A stretch of DNA of 64,000 bases from Saccharothrix obliqua (lineage in GTDB: Bacteria; Actinomycetota; Actinomycetes; Mycobacteriales; Pseudonocardiaceae), in NCBI RefSeq assembly GCF_019375475.1, contig NZ_JAHXGQ010000001.1, positions 992,001-1,056,000 on the forward strand, read 5' to 3'. Each line of letters starts with the position of its first letter. Position 1 is the first letter of the stretch. The translations under genes and the position numbers were made by a program. The notes under the pieces were generated by a model. The model searched no databases. It saw nothing but the letters and a program-made list of their open reading frames with translations, and was not told the DNA's origin. Below are positions 25,149 to 33,550 of this stretch, in pieces.

Positions 25149-25671
25149 GCATCGTCGCCCCCTCCCGCCGGTAGACCAGCACCGGACCGTCGACGGTCGT
25201 GCTGTCGCCCACGTGCGCGAAGCCCAGCTTCTCCGCGACGCGCTGGGAGGGCTTGTTGTCGAGGTCGGTGATGATCACCACGGGGCGCTCCGGCCGCTCC
25301 CGGTCCGCCCACTCGACGGCCGCCCGCGCCATCTCGGGCGCGTAGCCCCGACCCCAGTGCCGGGGCCGTAACCGGTAGAACAGGTTGAACGTCGGCTCGC
25401 CGTCCAGCTCGTGGTGGCGCAGGCCGCCGAAGCCGATGATCTCGCCCGTCTCCGCCAGCACCACCGCCCAGTACCCGATGCCGTCACGCGCCCAGTGCGC
25501 CTGCCACTCCACGAGCTGGTCCGCCGCACCCGCCGGCGTGGGCGTGCCCGCCCGGTTGAAGCGGTTGGCCTCCGGGTCGGCCAGGACGGTGATCGCGGCA
25601 CGCAGGTCACCCGGACCGACCCGCCGGAGCAGCAGGCGGTCGGTGCGGATCAGTTCCGGGTCGTGGGTCAT
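25141..25671 (-). CDS. GNAT-family N-acetyltransferase
   Basis: A 176-residue acetyltransferase of the RimJ/RimL-like branch. TDRLLLRRVGPGDL opens the fold; LRPRHWGRGYAPEMARAAVEWA holds the acetyl-CoA pyrophosphate loop (R-x2-G-x-G/A form), and ITDLDNKPSQRVAEKLGFAHVG is the classic C-terminal block. The acceptor is unknown. ATG at 25671 is fixed by a -10-like TACGTT six bases upstream, so the mRNA is probably leaderless. Its stop lies inside the 3' end of the convergent hydrolase gene. Confidence 0.87.
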   Translation of the reverse strand: MTHDPELIRTDRLLLRRVGPGDLRAAITVLADPEANRFNRAGTPTPAGAADQLVEWQAHWARDGIGYWAVVLAETGEIIGFGGLRHHELDGEPTFNLFYRLRPRHWGRGYAPEMARAAVEWADRERPERPVVIITDLDNKPSQRVAEKLGFAHVGDSTTVDGPVLVYRREGATMLT

Positions 25672-25677
25672 GGGACG

Positions 25678-25683
25678 AACGTA
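25678..25683 (-). promoter_or_regulatory. -10 box of GNAT gene, leaderless
   Basis: TACGTT on the minus strand lies exactly six bases before the ATG at 25671. Confidence 0.5.
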
Positions 25684-25708
25684 GTGAGGGGGTCCGACAA
25701 TTCCGGGT

Positions 25709-26434
25709 GTGGAGACTTCGCCGTTGGTGCTGCTGCCTGCTTTTCCGTTCGACTCACGCATGTGGGACGGGGTGCGTACGTCACTCGACCATGTGACGCT
25801 CGACCTCGATGGTCACGGAAGGACCCCCGACCTGACCGCCCTCGCCCACGACGTGCTCGCCCGGATGGACGTGCTCGGTCTCGAACGGGTGGTCGTGGGT
25901 GGGTGTTCGATGGGTGGCTACGTGGCGATGGCGGTGTTGCGCGAAGCGCCCGAACGGGTCGCCGGGCTGGTGCTCGCCGACACCCGGTTCACCGCCGACG
26001 GCCCGGAGGCGCGGGCCAACCGCCTCGCCATGGCGGACCGGGTGCTCGCCGAGGGCGTCGGGTGGGTGCCGGACGCGGTCCTGCCCGGACTGCTCGGGCC
26101 GGCACCGGCGCCGGAGGTGGTGGCACGGGTGCGGGAGCTGATCCTCGGCCGGGCCGCCGCCGAGGTGGCGTGGGCGCAGCGGGCGATGGCGGCGCGGCCC
26201 GATTCGCGGGACGTGCTCGCGGCGGCCGACGTGCCCGCGCTGGTCCTGGTCGGCGGCGAGGACGCGTTGACACCGCCCGCGGTCGCGCGGGAGCTGGCCG
26301 ACGTCCTGCCGCGTGCCGACTACGTGGAGCTGCCTGGCGTCGGCCACCTCACGCCGGTCGAGGCGCCGGAGGCGTTCGCGGCGGCCGTGCGGGAGTGGTG
26401 GCAGCGGGTCGAGCCCGCGGTGGCACGGCGCTGA
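25709..26434 (+). CDS. Alpha/beta hydrolase
   Basis: A 241-residue alpha/beta hydrolase of the haloperoxidase/3-oxoadipate-lactonase-like branch. Visible are LLPAFPFDSRMW (oxyanion region), nucleophile Ser in VVGGCSMGGYVAM, the acid Asp in LVGGEDALTPP and His in LPGVGHLTPVEAPE. It is cytoplasmic with unknown substrate. GTG at 25709 has no ribosome site and GACAAT seven bases upstream. It is divergent from the GNAT gene (37 bp) and converges on the coiled-coil gene with 8 bp between stops. Confidence 0.85.
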   Translation: METSPLVLLPAFPFDSRMWDGVRTSLDHVTLDLDGHGRTPDLTALAHDVLARMDVLGLERVVVGGCSMGGYVAMAVLREAPERVAGLVLADTRFTADGPEARANRLAMADRVLAEGVGWVPDAVLPGLLGPAPAPEVVARVRELILGRAAAEVAWAQRAMAARPDSRDVLAAADVPALVLVGGEDALTPPAVARELADVLPRADYVELPGVGHLTPVEAPEAFAAAVREWWQRVEPAVARR

Positions 26435-26442
26435 CGGCGCGG

Positions 26443-27663
26443 TCAGCGCTTGGCGGACCGGGCCTTCGGCGGGGTCGGACGGGTGATCTTCTGGGTCGGC
26501 CCGTCCGGACCCGGCTTCCCGTCGGTGGCGGCCTTCGCGTCCGGCTGGTTCGGCGGGTCGACCGGAGCCGCCTGCTTGGCCGGAGCCGGAGCCGCCTCCG
26601 GCTGGGCGGCGTCCTTCGTGGACGGGGCCGCCGGGGACGCGCCGACCGGCTGGGCCGGCGGGCGCTCCTCCTCCAACGGGTCGAGCAGCGGCGTAACCTC
26701 GTGCAGCGCCGTGCGGACCGAGTGGAGCTGCTGGGACAGCCGGTTGCGCAGCTGGCGCAACGCGTCCACCTTCTGCTGCGCCTGCGTGACCCGGCGGTTG
26801 GCCTCGTCGGTGGCCTCCCGGACGCGGCGGTTGGCCTCGTCCGTCGCCTCCTGCACGCGCGCGGTGGCCTCGCTGATGGAGTCGTGCCGCCTGCGGTTGG
26901 CCTCCTCGGTGGCCTCGCGCACCAGGCGCTGCGCCTCCGCGTTGGACGTCGCCTGCTCCTGCGCGATCTGCGCGCGCACGCGGGCGGCTTCCTCCGCCGC
27001 CTCCCGGACGCGCCGCTCGGCCTCCGCCTTGCTCGACGCCTCCTGCTCGGCCAGCAGCTTCATCGACTCGACGCGCCGCGCGGCCATCGCGATCTCGAAG
27101 TCCTCCTCGACCGTGGTGCGGCGCTGGAGGGACTCCTCGTCCAGCTTGGCCGCGGTGTCACGCGCCTCGCCCACGATGCGGTCCGCTTCGGCGCGGGCCT
27201 GCTCCAGCACGCCCCGGTGCTCGGCCTCCATGTCGGCACGCCGCTGGTCCAGCTCGGCGAGCAGGTTCTCGTACCGGGTGCGCAGCGCGGCGGCGTCGCT
27301 CTCGGCCTTGGCCCGGATGTGCCCGCCCTCGGCCTCGGCGCGGGCCTTGATCTCGTTGGCCTCGTCCTGCGCGAGGCGCAGCATCCGCTGCAACCGCTCG
27401 CTCAGGCCCTCCAGCGTGGTCGGCGGCAGGGACAGCCGCTCGACCTGCCCGCGCAGGTCGGCCATCTCCGAGCGCGCCGCTTCGAGCTGGCGGCTCAGGT
27501 CGTTGGTCTGCGAGACCGCCGCGTCCCGGTCGGCGGCGAGCAGCCGGAGGTCCGAGTCGAGGCGCTCCAGGTGGTCCTCGACCTGCGCGCGGTCGTAGCC
27601 GCGTTTGACGATGTCGAAGCCGGATCCCAGGGGGACGAGGTCACGGTCGTCAGCGAGGCCCAT
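26443..27663 (-). CDS. Scy/FilP/DivIVA-like coiled-coil cytoskeletal protein
   Basis: A 406-residue cytoplasmic protein. Residues about 10-60 (PLGSGFDIVKRGYDRAQVEDHLERLDSD) match the DivIVA N-terminal domain, where GYDRAQVEDHL is the signature. Residues 60-330 are an unbroken coiled coil, with the 11-residue unit REATDEANRRV repeated near 270-310. The tail is a Pro/Ala/Lys-rich disordered region. In streptomycetes, as I recall, Scy and FilP, which organise hyphal tips, are encoded beside the epimerase/thiolase/meaB cluster, as here. ATG at 27663. It follows ccr after 69 bp. Confidence 0.82.
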   Translation of the reverse strand: MGLADDRDLVPLGSGFDIVKRGYDRAQVEDHLERLDSDLRLLAADRDAAVSQTNDLSRQLEAARSEMADLRGQVERLSLPPTTLEGLSERLQRMLRLAQDEANEIKARAEAEGGHIRAKAESDAAALRTRYENLLAELDQRRADMEAEHRGVLEQARAEADRIVGEARDTAAKLDEESLQRRTTVEEDFEIAMAARRVESMKLLAEQEASSKAEAERRVREAAEEAARVRAQIAQEQATSNAEAQRLVREATEEANRRRHDSISEATARVQEATDEANRRVREATDEANRRVTQAQQKVDALRQLRNRLSQQLHSVRTALHEVTPLLDPLEEERPPAQPVGASPAAPSTKDAAQPEAAPAPAKQAAPVDPPNQPDAKAATDGKPGPDGPTQKITRPTPPKARSAKR

Positions 27664-27732
27664 GGGGGTCACGCTACCCGCTCCGGCGGTGCGGGGGGCA
27701 CCCCGCCACCCGCACCACCACACGTTTTCGCT

Positions 27733-29064
27733 TTACACGCCCCGAAAACGGTTGATTTCGGTCAGGTGCGCCGAGCGCAGCCCGTGGTCGAGCACGCCCA
27801 GGCCCTCCTCGGGCGCGAGGCACAGCACGCCGACCTTGCCCTGGTGCGCGTTGCGGTGCACGTCGCAGGCCGCCTGCCCGGTGTCGGCCAACGAGTACAC
27901 CTTGGACAGTGTCGGGTGGATCTTCGCCTTGGCGACCAACCGGTTGGCCTCCCACGCCTCGCGGTAGTTCGCGAAGTGCGACCCGATGACCCGCTTCAGG
28001 TTCATCCACAGGTAACGGTTGTCGTACTGGTGCATGAACCCGCTGGTGGACGCGCACGTGACGATGGTGCCGCCGCGCTTGGCCACGAACACGCTCGCGC
28101 CGAACGTCTCCCGACCGGGGTGCTCGAACACGATGTCCGGGTCGTCACCGCCGGTCAGCTCCCGGATGCGGGCGCCGAAGCGCTTCCACTCCTTCGGGTC
28201 CTGCTCGTGCTCGTCCGCCCAGAACCGGTAACCCTCCGCGGACCGGTCGATGATCAGCTCGGCGCCCATCCGACGGCAGATTTCGGCTTTTTCCGGGGAG
28301 GACACGACGCAAACGGGCGTCGCGCCGCCGTTGAGGGCGAACTGCGTCGCGTAGGAGCCGAGACCGCCGGACGCACCCCAGATGAGGACGGTGTCCCCTT
28401 GTTTCATGTTCGCGCCGTTGGTCGACACGAGCTGCCGGTAGGCGGTGGAGTTCACCAGCCCGGGGGAGGCCGCCTCCTCCCACGTGAGGTGGCGCGGCAT
28501 GGGCATCAGCTGGTTGGCCTTGACCAGGGCGATCTCCGCGAGGCCGCCGAAGTTGGTCTCGAAGCCCCAGATCCGCTGCTCCGGGTCGAGCATGGTGTCA
28601 CCGTGGCCGTCGGGGTGCTCCAACTGCACGTCCAGGCAGTGCGCCACGACCCGGTCGCCCGGTCGCCACGCGTTCACGCCGGGCCCGGTGCGCAGCACGA
28701 CGCCCGCCAGGTCGGAGCCGACGACGTGGTAGGGCAGGTCGTGCCGGGCGGCCAGGGGCGAGCTGCGGCCGTACCGCTTGAGGAAGCCGAACGTGGACAA
28801 CGGCTCGAAGATCGACGTCCACACCGTGTTGTAGTTGATCGCGGACGCCATCACGGCGACCAGCGCCTCACCGGGGCCCAGCTCCGGCGTCGGGACCTCG
28901 TCCAGGTGCAGCGACTCGCGGGGGTCCTTGTCCTTGGTCTCGCGCCCTTCGAACAGCCCGACCTCGTCCGCGTGCACCGTCACGCCCCGGTAGCTCCCCG
29001 GTACGTCGAGCGACCCGATGGCGTCCAGTTCATCAGCGAGGATGGCGTCAAGGATCTTCTGCAC
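27733..29064 (-). CDS. ccr: Crotonyl-CoA carboxylase/reductase
   Basis: A 443-residue medium-chain dehydrogenase/reductase making (2S)-ethylmalonyl-CoA from crotonyl-CoA, CO2 and NADPH. Visible: MASAINYNTVWTSIFEP, LPYHVVGSDLAGVVLRTGPGVNAWRPGDRVVAHCL, the NADPH site LIWGASGGLGSYATQFALNGGA and FEHPGRETFGASVFV, all typical of Ccr rather than simple quinone reductases. GTG at 29064 has GGGAGG upstream. It is the key step of the ethylmalonyl-CoA pathway and also makes polyketide extender units; Ecm acts after epimerisation of its product. A perfect dyad lies about 50 bp upstream. Confidence 0.96.
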   Translation of the reverse strand: MQKILDAILADELDAIGSLDVPGSYRGVTVHADEVGLFEGRETKDKDPRESLHLDEVPTPELGPGEALVAVMASAINYNTVWTSIFEPLSTFGFLKRYGRSSPLAARHDLPYHVVGSDLAGVVLRTGPGVNAWRPGDRVVAHCLDVQLEHPDGHGDTMLDPEQRIWGFETNFGGLAEIALVKANQLMPMPRHLTWEEAASPGLVNSTAYRQLVSTNGANMKQGDTVLIWGASGGLGSYATQFALNGGATPVCVVSSPEKAEICRRMGAELIIDRSAEGYRFWADEHEQDPKEWKRFGARIRELTGGDDPDIVFEHPGRETFGASVFVAKRGGTIVTCASTSGFMHQYDNRYLWMNLKRVIGSHFANYREAWEANRLVAKAKIHPTLSKVYSLADTGQAACDVHRNAHQGKVGVLCLAPEEGLGVLDHGLRSAHLTEINRFRGV

Positions 29065-29113
29065 GGCGTTGCCTCCCGTTGGGGTGGTCGCTTGGGGTGC
29101 TCGGGAGGCGGAC

Positions 29114-29129
29114 GTTACCCACGGGTAAC
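29114..29129. promoter_or_regulatory. Perfect GTTACCC/GGGTAAC dyad upstream of ccr
   Basis: GTTACCCACGGGTAAC has perfect 7-bp arms around 2 bp and lies 50 bp before the ccr start codon (minus strand). It is the best-formed member of the dyads also found at 16207 and 20238 and, weakly, 4068. TetR-family repressors typically bind sites of this size; one is encoded at 29707. Confidence 0.6.
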
Positions 29130-29170
29130 CGATTCAGCGCCCGACCTGTGAGCCATCGCACTGGGTGTCT

Positions 29171-29205
29171 GCCCGAACGGGCCACTCTTGACCGGGCGGC
29201 CAACC
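29171..29205 (+). promoter_or_regulatory. GC-rich dyad and 16-bp box upstream of SPW gene
   Basis: GCCCGAACGGGC (29171-29182) is a perfect inverted repeat around AA, followed by GACCGGGCGGCCAACC at 29190-29205. The latter differs by one base from GACCGGGTGGCCAACC at 33556-33571 upstream of the DevS/DevR-like operon. Shared control by that response regulator is an inference. Confidence 0.45.
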
Positions 29206-29252
29206 AAGCGGAGCATCGGTGCCGTCCCACAACCAGGACGGAGGTGCAGGTC

Positions 29253-29639
29253 ATGACCAAGGCGTGGACCAGGTGGCAGGACTGGGCGGAGGTCGTCATC
29301 GGCGCGCTCGTGCTGCTCTCGCCCCTCGTGATGGACACGTCCACCGCGGCGATGTGGACGATGATCGTGCTCGGTGCGTTGATCGCCATCGACGGGCTCG
29401 TGTCGCTCGCGAGGCCCGCGATGGTGTACAGCGAGTGGTTCCAGGTGGTCCTCGGTGTGTTGTTGTTCGTCTCCCCGTGGGTGATGGGCTACAGCGACAT
29501 GACGGGGGCGGCATGGGTGTCGTGGATCGGGGGCGTCCTGACGGTCGCCGCCGGTTTGCTGGCCATGCCCGCGGCGAACGCGGCCCACAGCGCGCACGGC
29601 GCGCACCGCGGGCGCGGCGGGTTGGCCGGTTCGCACTGA
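29253..29639 (+). CDS. SPW-repeat membrane protein
   Basis: A 128-residue membrane protein with four helices arranged as two copies of the SPW repeat: VVIGALVLLSPLVM ... and FQVVLGVLLFVSPWVMGYS. A short His/Gly/Arg-rich tail follows. Function of SPW proteins is unknown, though they recur near stress and redox genes. ATG at 29253 has GACGGAGG upstream. Its promoter shares a 16-bp box with the DevS/DevR-like operon at 33.6 kb. Confidence 0.87.
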   Translation: MTKAWTRWQDWAEVVIGALVLLSPLVMDTSTAAMWTMIVLGALIAIDGLVSLARPAMVYSEWFQVVLGVLLFVSPWVMGYSDMTGAAWVSWIGGVLTVAAGLLAMPAANAAHSAHGAHRGRGGLAGSH

Positions 29640-29658
29640 GGGTCGGCACCGGTCGAGC

Positions 29659-29682
29659 GGGGCCGTCCGGGCGGGCGGCCCC
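29659..29682 (+). terminator. Hairpin after SPW gene
   Basis: GGGGCCG (29659-29665) pairs with CGGCCCC (29676-29682) around a 10-nt loop, 19 bp after the SPW stop and before the TetR gene. There is no T-run. Confidence 0.45.
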
Positions 29683-29706
29683 GCCCGTGATCGCGGAGGA
29701 GAAGCG

Positions 29707-30246
29707 TTGACCGCACGGGAGCGCATCCTGGACGCGGCCGAGGAGTTGTTCGCCGAGTCCGGCTTCGACGCCACCCCCACCTCGCGCGTCGCGGAACGCG
29801 CAGGGGTGCCCAAGGGGCTCGTGCACTACTACTTCCGGCGCAAGCCCGACCTGCTGGCCGCGCTGGTGGACCGGCTGCCGGACGGCACCGTGGACGCCCG
29901 CCGCGTGGTGGTGGCGGGCGACATCGCGGCGAGCCTGCGCGGCCTGGTCGCCGCGCTCGACGCCCGGCTCACCTCGTCACCGCTGCTCAGCCACCTGCTG
30001 TGGCGGGAAGCCGACACGCACACCGCGGTCCGGGACGCGCTGCACGCGCGGTACCGGGCGGTGGTGGACCTGATCCGCGAGGTGATCCTGGCCGCGGGCG
30101 GGCCCGCCGTCGCGGGCAAGGACGTGGACAGCGCCTCCGCGTTGCTGGCGCTCGCCGTGAGCTACCGGCACTCGGTGGCCCGGCACGCGCCCGAGGACGA
30201 CCGGATGGACCAGGAGCTGACGTTCGTGGCCGCCGCGCTTCAGTGA
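29707..30246 (+). CDS. TetR-family transcriptional regulator
   Basis: A 179-residue regulator. Residues 1-50 are the TetR helix-turn-helix (RILDAAEELFAESGFDATPTSRVAERAGVPKGLVHYYFRRKPDLLAALV). The rest is a helical ligand-binding/dimerisation domain without clear relatives visible. TTG start at 29707 with GGAGGAG upstream. It sits between ccr and the epimerase/thiolase genes, so it is a candidate repressor for the GTTAC-type dyads, by position only. Its 3' end overlaps the convergent epimerase gene by 7 bp. Confidence 0.9.
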   Translation: MTARERILDAAEELFAESGFDATPTSRVAERAGVPKGLVHYYFRRKPDLLAALVDRLPDGTVDARRVVVAGDIAASLRGLVAALDARLTSSPLLSHLLWREADTHTAVRDALHARYRAVVDLIREVILAAGGPAVAGKDVDSASALLALAVSYRHSVARHAPEDDRMDQELTFVAAALQ

Positions 30247-30680
30247 CCGGGCTCGACCAGCTCCACCAGCACGCCGCCCGCGTCCTTGGGGTGCACGAAG
30301 TTGACGCGGCTGTTCGCCGTGCCGCGCTTGGCGCTCTCGTACAGCAGGCGCAACCCCCTGGCGCGCAACGCCTCGGCCGCCGCGTCCACATCGGACACCC
30401 GGTAGGCGAGCTGCTGGAGGCCGGGACCGGAGCGGCCGATGAACTTGGCGATGGTCGACTCCGGCGTGAGCGGGGCGAGCAGCTGCACGGCCGTGCCCGC
30501 GCCGGTGTCGCCGGGCGCGCGCAGCATCGCCTCGCGGACGCCCTGCTCCTCGTTGTCCTCCTGGTGGACGACCGCCAGGCCGAAGTTCTCCCGGTGGAAC
30601 GCGATCGCGGCGTCGAGGTCGGGCACGGCGATCCCGACGTGGTCGATCGCGGTCACCAGGTCGCGGAGTTCTGCGTGCAT
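30240..30680 (-). CDS. mce: Methylmalonyl-CoA (ethylmalonyl-CoA) epimerase
   Basis: A 146-residue vicinal-oxygen-chelate metalloenzyme that epimerises methylmalonyl-CoA and, in the ethylmalonyl-CoA pathway, ethylmalonyl-CoA between Ccr and Ecm. AIDHVGIAVPDLDAAIAFH has the first His ligand; GPGLQQLAYRVSDVDAA and VNFVHPKDAGGVLVELVEP hold the remaining metal ligands and catalytic Glu. ATG at 30680 is preferred over GTG at 30689 because TACTGT lies seven bases upstream (leaderless). It is divergent from the thiolase. Confidence 0.94.
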   Translation of the reverse strand: MHAELRDLVTAIDHVGIAVPDLDAAIAFHRENFGLAVVHQEDNEEQGVREAMLRAPGDTGAGTAVQLLAPLTPESTIAKFIGRSGPGLQQLAYRVSDVDAAAEALRARGLRLLYESAKRGTANSRVNFVHPKDAGGVLVELVEPGH

Positions 30681-30805
30681 GGCACGCACAGTAACGGCGG
30701 AATCGGTGCAGCGAGCGCTGTGCGACGCCTCACAGGGGTACCGCCCAGTAGCCCTGGGTATCGTGGCAAGTTAACAACCGCTTACACACGCTCGTGGAGG
30801 CCGAT

Positions 30806-31987
30806 GTGTCCGGTTCCGTCATCGTCGCCGGGGCCCGTACCCCGATGGGACGGCTGCTCGGATCGCTCAAGGACTTCTCCGGGGCCCAGCTCGGCGGCGT
30901 CGCCATCAAGGCCGCGCTGGAGCGGGCCGGCGTCGCCCCCGAGCAGGTCCAGTACGTGATCATGGGCCAGGTGCTGACCGCGGGCGCGGGCCAGATCCCG
31001 GCGCGGCAGGCCGCCGTCAACGCGGGCATCCCGATGACCGTGCCCGCGCTCACCGTGAACAAGGTGTGCCTGTCGGGCATCGACGCGATCGCCCTCGCCG
31101 ACCAGCTCATCCGCGCGGGCGAGTTCGACATCGTGGTCGCGGGCGGCCAGGAGTCCATGACCCAGGCGCCGCACCTGCTGCCCAAGTCGCGTGGCGGTTA
31201 CAAGTACGGCGACGTCACCGTCCAGGACCACATGGCCCACGACGGCCTGTTCTGCGCCTTCGACCAGGTGGCCATGGGCGCGTCCACGGAGAAGCACAAC
31301 GGCCGCTACGGCGTGACCCGCGAGGAGCAGGACGCGTTCTCCGCGCGGTCCCACCAGCTCGCCGCCAAGGCCGCCGAGAACGGCGTGTTCGCCGAGGAGA
31401 TCGCCCCCGTGTCGATCCCGCAGCGCAAGGGCGACCCGGTGCTGGTCGACTCGGACGAGGGCGTGCGCCCCGACACCACGCCCGAGGGGCTGGCCAGGCT
31501 GCGCCCCGCCTTCGCCGCCGACGGCACCATCACCGCGGGCTCGGCGTCGCAGATCTCCGACGGCGCGGCGGCCGTGGTCGTGATGAGCAAGGCCAAGGCC
31601 GAGGAGCTGGGCCTCACGTGGCTCGCCGAGATCGGCGCGCACGGCGTCGTCGCGGGTCCCGACGCGAGCCTGCACGAGCAGCCGTCCAACGCCATCAAGG
31701 CCGCCTGCGCCAAGGAGGGCATCACGCCCGCCGACCTCGACCTGGTCGAGATCAACGAGGCGTTCGCCGCGGTCGGCATCGTCTCCACCCGGCAGCTCGG
31801 CATCGCCGAGGACAAGGTCAACGTCAACGGCGGCGCGATCGCGCTCGGCCACCCGATCGGCATGTCGGGCGCCCGGATCGCGCTGCACCTGGCCCTGGAG
31901 CTGAAGCGGCGTGGCGGCGGTGTCGGCGCGGCGGCCCTGTGCGGTGGCGGTGGCCAGGGCGACGCCCTGATCATCCGCGTGCCCTGA
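30806..31987 (+). CDS. Acetyl-CoA C-acetyltransferase (thiolase)
   Basis: A 393-residue thiolase condensing two acetyl-CoA to acetoacetyl-CoA (or cleaving it). The acylated Cys is in [26 protein letters not shown] is intact, and the catalytic His and Cys are in [16 protein letters not shown] and [14 protein letters not shown] at 30806 follows GTGGAGG with the right spacing, better than the GTG at 30794. meaB starts 10 nt later, so this is a thiolase-meaB operon. From memory the mycobacterial counterpart in this position is fadA4. Confidence 0.95.
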   Translation: MSGSVIVAGARTPMGRLLGSLKDFSGAQLGGVAIKAALERAGVAPEQVQYVIMGQVLTAGAGQIPARQAAVNAGIPMTVPALTVNKVCLSGIDAIALADQLIRAGEFDIVVAGGQESMTQAPHLLPKSRGGYKYGDVTVQDHMAHDGLFCAFDQVAMGASTEKHNGRYGVTREEQDAFSARSHQLAAKAAENGVFAEEIAPVSIPQRKGDPVLVDSDEGVRPDTTPEGLARLRPAFAADGTITAGSASQISDGAAAVVVMSKAKAEELGLTWLAEIGAHGVVAGPDASLHEQPSNAIKAACAKEGITPADLDLVEINEAFAAVGIVSTRQLGIAEDKVNVNGGAIALGHPIGMSGARIALHLALELKRRGGGVGAAALCGGGGQGDALIIRVP

Positions 31988-31997
31988 GGTACGGGAT

Positions 31998-32957
31998 GTG
32001 GCCCGCACCGCGGACGTAGCGGAGCTGGTCGACCGCGCGCGGGCGGGCCAGCCGCGCGCGGTCGCCAGGCTGCTGTCCCTCGTCGAGGAGGCCGGTCCGC
32101 GGCTGCCGGAGGTGGCCCGCGCGCTCGCGCCGCACGCCGGTCGCGCGCGGGTGATCGGCCTGACCGGCGCGCCCGGCGTCGGCAAGTCGACGTCCACCTC
32201 CGCCCTCGTCGCCGCCTACCGGGCCCGCGGCAGGCGGGTCGGCGTGCTGGCCGTGGACCCGTCGTCGCCGTTCTCCGGCGGCGCGTTGCTCGGCGACCGG
32301 GTCCGGATGGGCGAGCACGCCACCGATCCCGGCGTGTTCATCCGGTCCATGGCCACCCGCGGCCACCTCGGCGGCCTGTCCTGGGCCACGCCGCAGGCGT
32401 TGCGCGTGCTGGACGCGGCGGGCTGCGACGTGGTGCTGGTGGAGACCGTCGGCGTCGGCCAGTCCGAGGTGGAGGTGGTGTCGCTGGCCGACACCACCGT
32501 GGTGCTGCTCGCGCCCGGCATGGGTGACGGCGTCCAGGCCGCGAAGGCGGGCATCCTGGAGGTCGCCGACGTGCTCGTGGTGAACAAGGCCGACCGGGAC
32601 GGCGCGGACGCCACCGTCCGCGACCTGAAGCGCATGGTCTCGCCGGGTGGGCCGGGCGACGCGCGGTGGCGTCCGCCCGTGGTGCGTGCCGCGGCGACCC
32701 GTGGCGAGGGCATCGCCGACGTGGTGGCCGCCATCGACGCCCACCACGACTGGCTGTGCGGGCGCGGTGAGCTGGCCCGGCGGCGGGCGCGGCGCGCGGC
32801 GGGCGAGATCGAGGCGATCGCCGTGGCGCGGCTGCGGTCCCGGTTCGGCGGGCTGGGCGGCGGCACGGCGCTGGCGACCTTGGCCGAACGGGTCGTGGCG
32901 GGTGAGCTGGACCCCTACGCTGCGGCTGACCAGTTGGTCGAGGGGGTGGGCGCGTGA
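31998..32957 (+). CDS. meaB: Methylmalonyl-CoA mutase-associated GTPase MeaB
   Basis: A 319-residue G3E-type GTPase that protects and reloads B12-dependent acyl-CoA mutases. Walker A is LTGAPGVGKSTSTSALV; switch regions include AVDPSSPFSGGALLGDRVRM and VETVGVGQSEVEV; the guanine-binding NKAD is in VLVVNKADRDGAD. GTG at 31998, 10 nt after the thiolase stop. The client in this window is Ecm. The gene after it starts inside its stop (GTGA). Confidence 0.94.
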   Translation: MARTADVAELVDRARAGQPRAVARLLSLVEEAGPRLPEVARALAPHAGRARVIGLTGAPGVGKSTSTSALVAAYRARGRRVGVLAVDPSSPFSGGALLGDRVRMGEHATDPGVFIRSMATRGHLGGLSWATPQALRVLDAAGCDVVLVETVGVGQSEVEVVSLADTTVVLLAPGMGDGVQAAKAGILEVADVLVVNKADRDGADATVRDLKRMVSPGGPGDARWRPPVVRAAATRGEGIADVVAAIDAHHDWLCGRGELARRRARRAAGEIEAIAVARLRSRFGGLGGGTALATLAERVVAGELDPYAAADQLVEGVGA

Positions 32958-33535
32958 CACCGGTCGTGATCGACATCGGTGCGCGGGACACGCGGCGGGT
33001 GCTGATCGGCGGCGCCGTGGCCGGTGTCCTCGGGGTGTTGGCCTTGTTCGGCGCGTTCTCGGCGTACGCGGGCGGTTCCGCGGTCGGCGGGACGATCGCC
33101 CTGGTGATCGGCGTGGCGTTCACCGGCATCGGGCTGCTCGCCGTGGCGAGCTGGAAGAAGGTGTCCCGGCCGCGCAAGCTCGTCTTCGAGCCGCAGGGCG
33201 TCCGGTGGGACGACCCGCAGGGCTCGCCGTGGGCGGTGCCGTGGGCCGACCTGGGCGCGGTGCGGATCTCGCGGACCGTCGAACGCGTCGTGCGGCTGTC
33301 CGACGCGTTGACCCGCAAGACCATGGTCCGGCTCGACCTGCTGCCCGCCTACCCCGGGCCGTTCGCGGCGCGGCACCCCGGCCTCGCGCCGCTGGCGCGC
33401 CCGGACGGGACCTACCGGCTGCCGCTGGGTGACGCCGCCAACCTCGTGCCGGTGATCGAGCGGGCCGTGCTCGCCTTCGCGCCCGGCCTGTACCGGGGCG
33501 TCCAGGACGAGGGCTTCACGGTCGGCCTCTCCTGA
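32954..33535 (+). CDS. Membrane protein with PH-like C-terminal domain
   Basis: A 193-residue protein with two hydrophobic helices (about 17-37 and 43-65) and a cytoplasmic domain with the pattern KLVFEPQGVRWDDPQG ... VPWADLGAVRIS, like bacterial PH (DUF304-like) domains. Unknown function. It overlaps meaB by four bases and is probably the last gene of the thiolase-meaB operon. Confidence 0.65.
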   Translation: MTPVVIDIGARDTRRVLIGGAVAGVLGVLALFGAFSAYAGGSAVGGTIALVIGVAFTGIGLLAVASWKKVSRPRKLVFEPQGVRWDDPQGSPWAVPWADLGAVRISRTVERVVRLSDALTRKTMVRLDLLPAYPGPFAARHPGLAPLARPDGTYRLPLGDAANLVPVIERAVLAFAPGLYRGVQDEGFTVGLS

Positions 33536-33550
33536 CCCGCCGCCGGGTGT

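Noticed and set aside
25411-29151. A long plus-strand open frame opposite the coiled-coil gene and ccr
   Set aside because: Antisense shadow of two well-supported genes with low-complexity Leu/Gly/Arg content.
30688-30695. GTTACTG half-site upstream of the epimerase gene
   Set aside because: The second arm is missing and the sequence is explained as the leaderless -10 box TACTGT.
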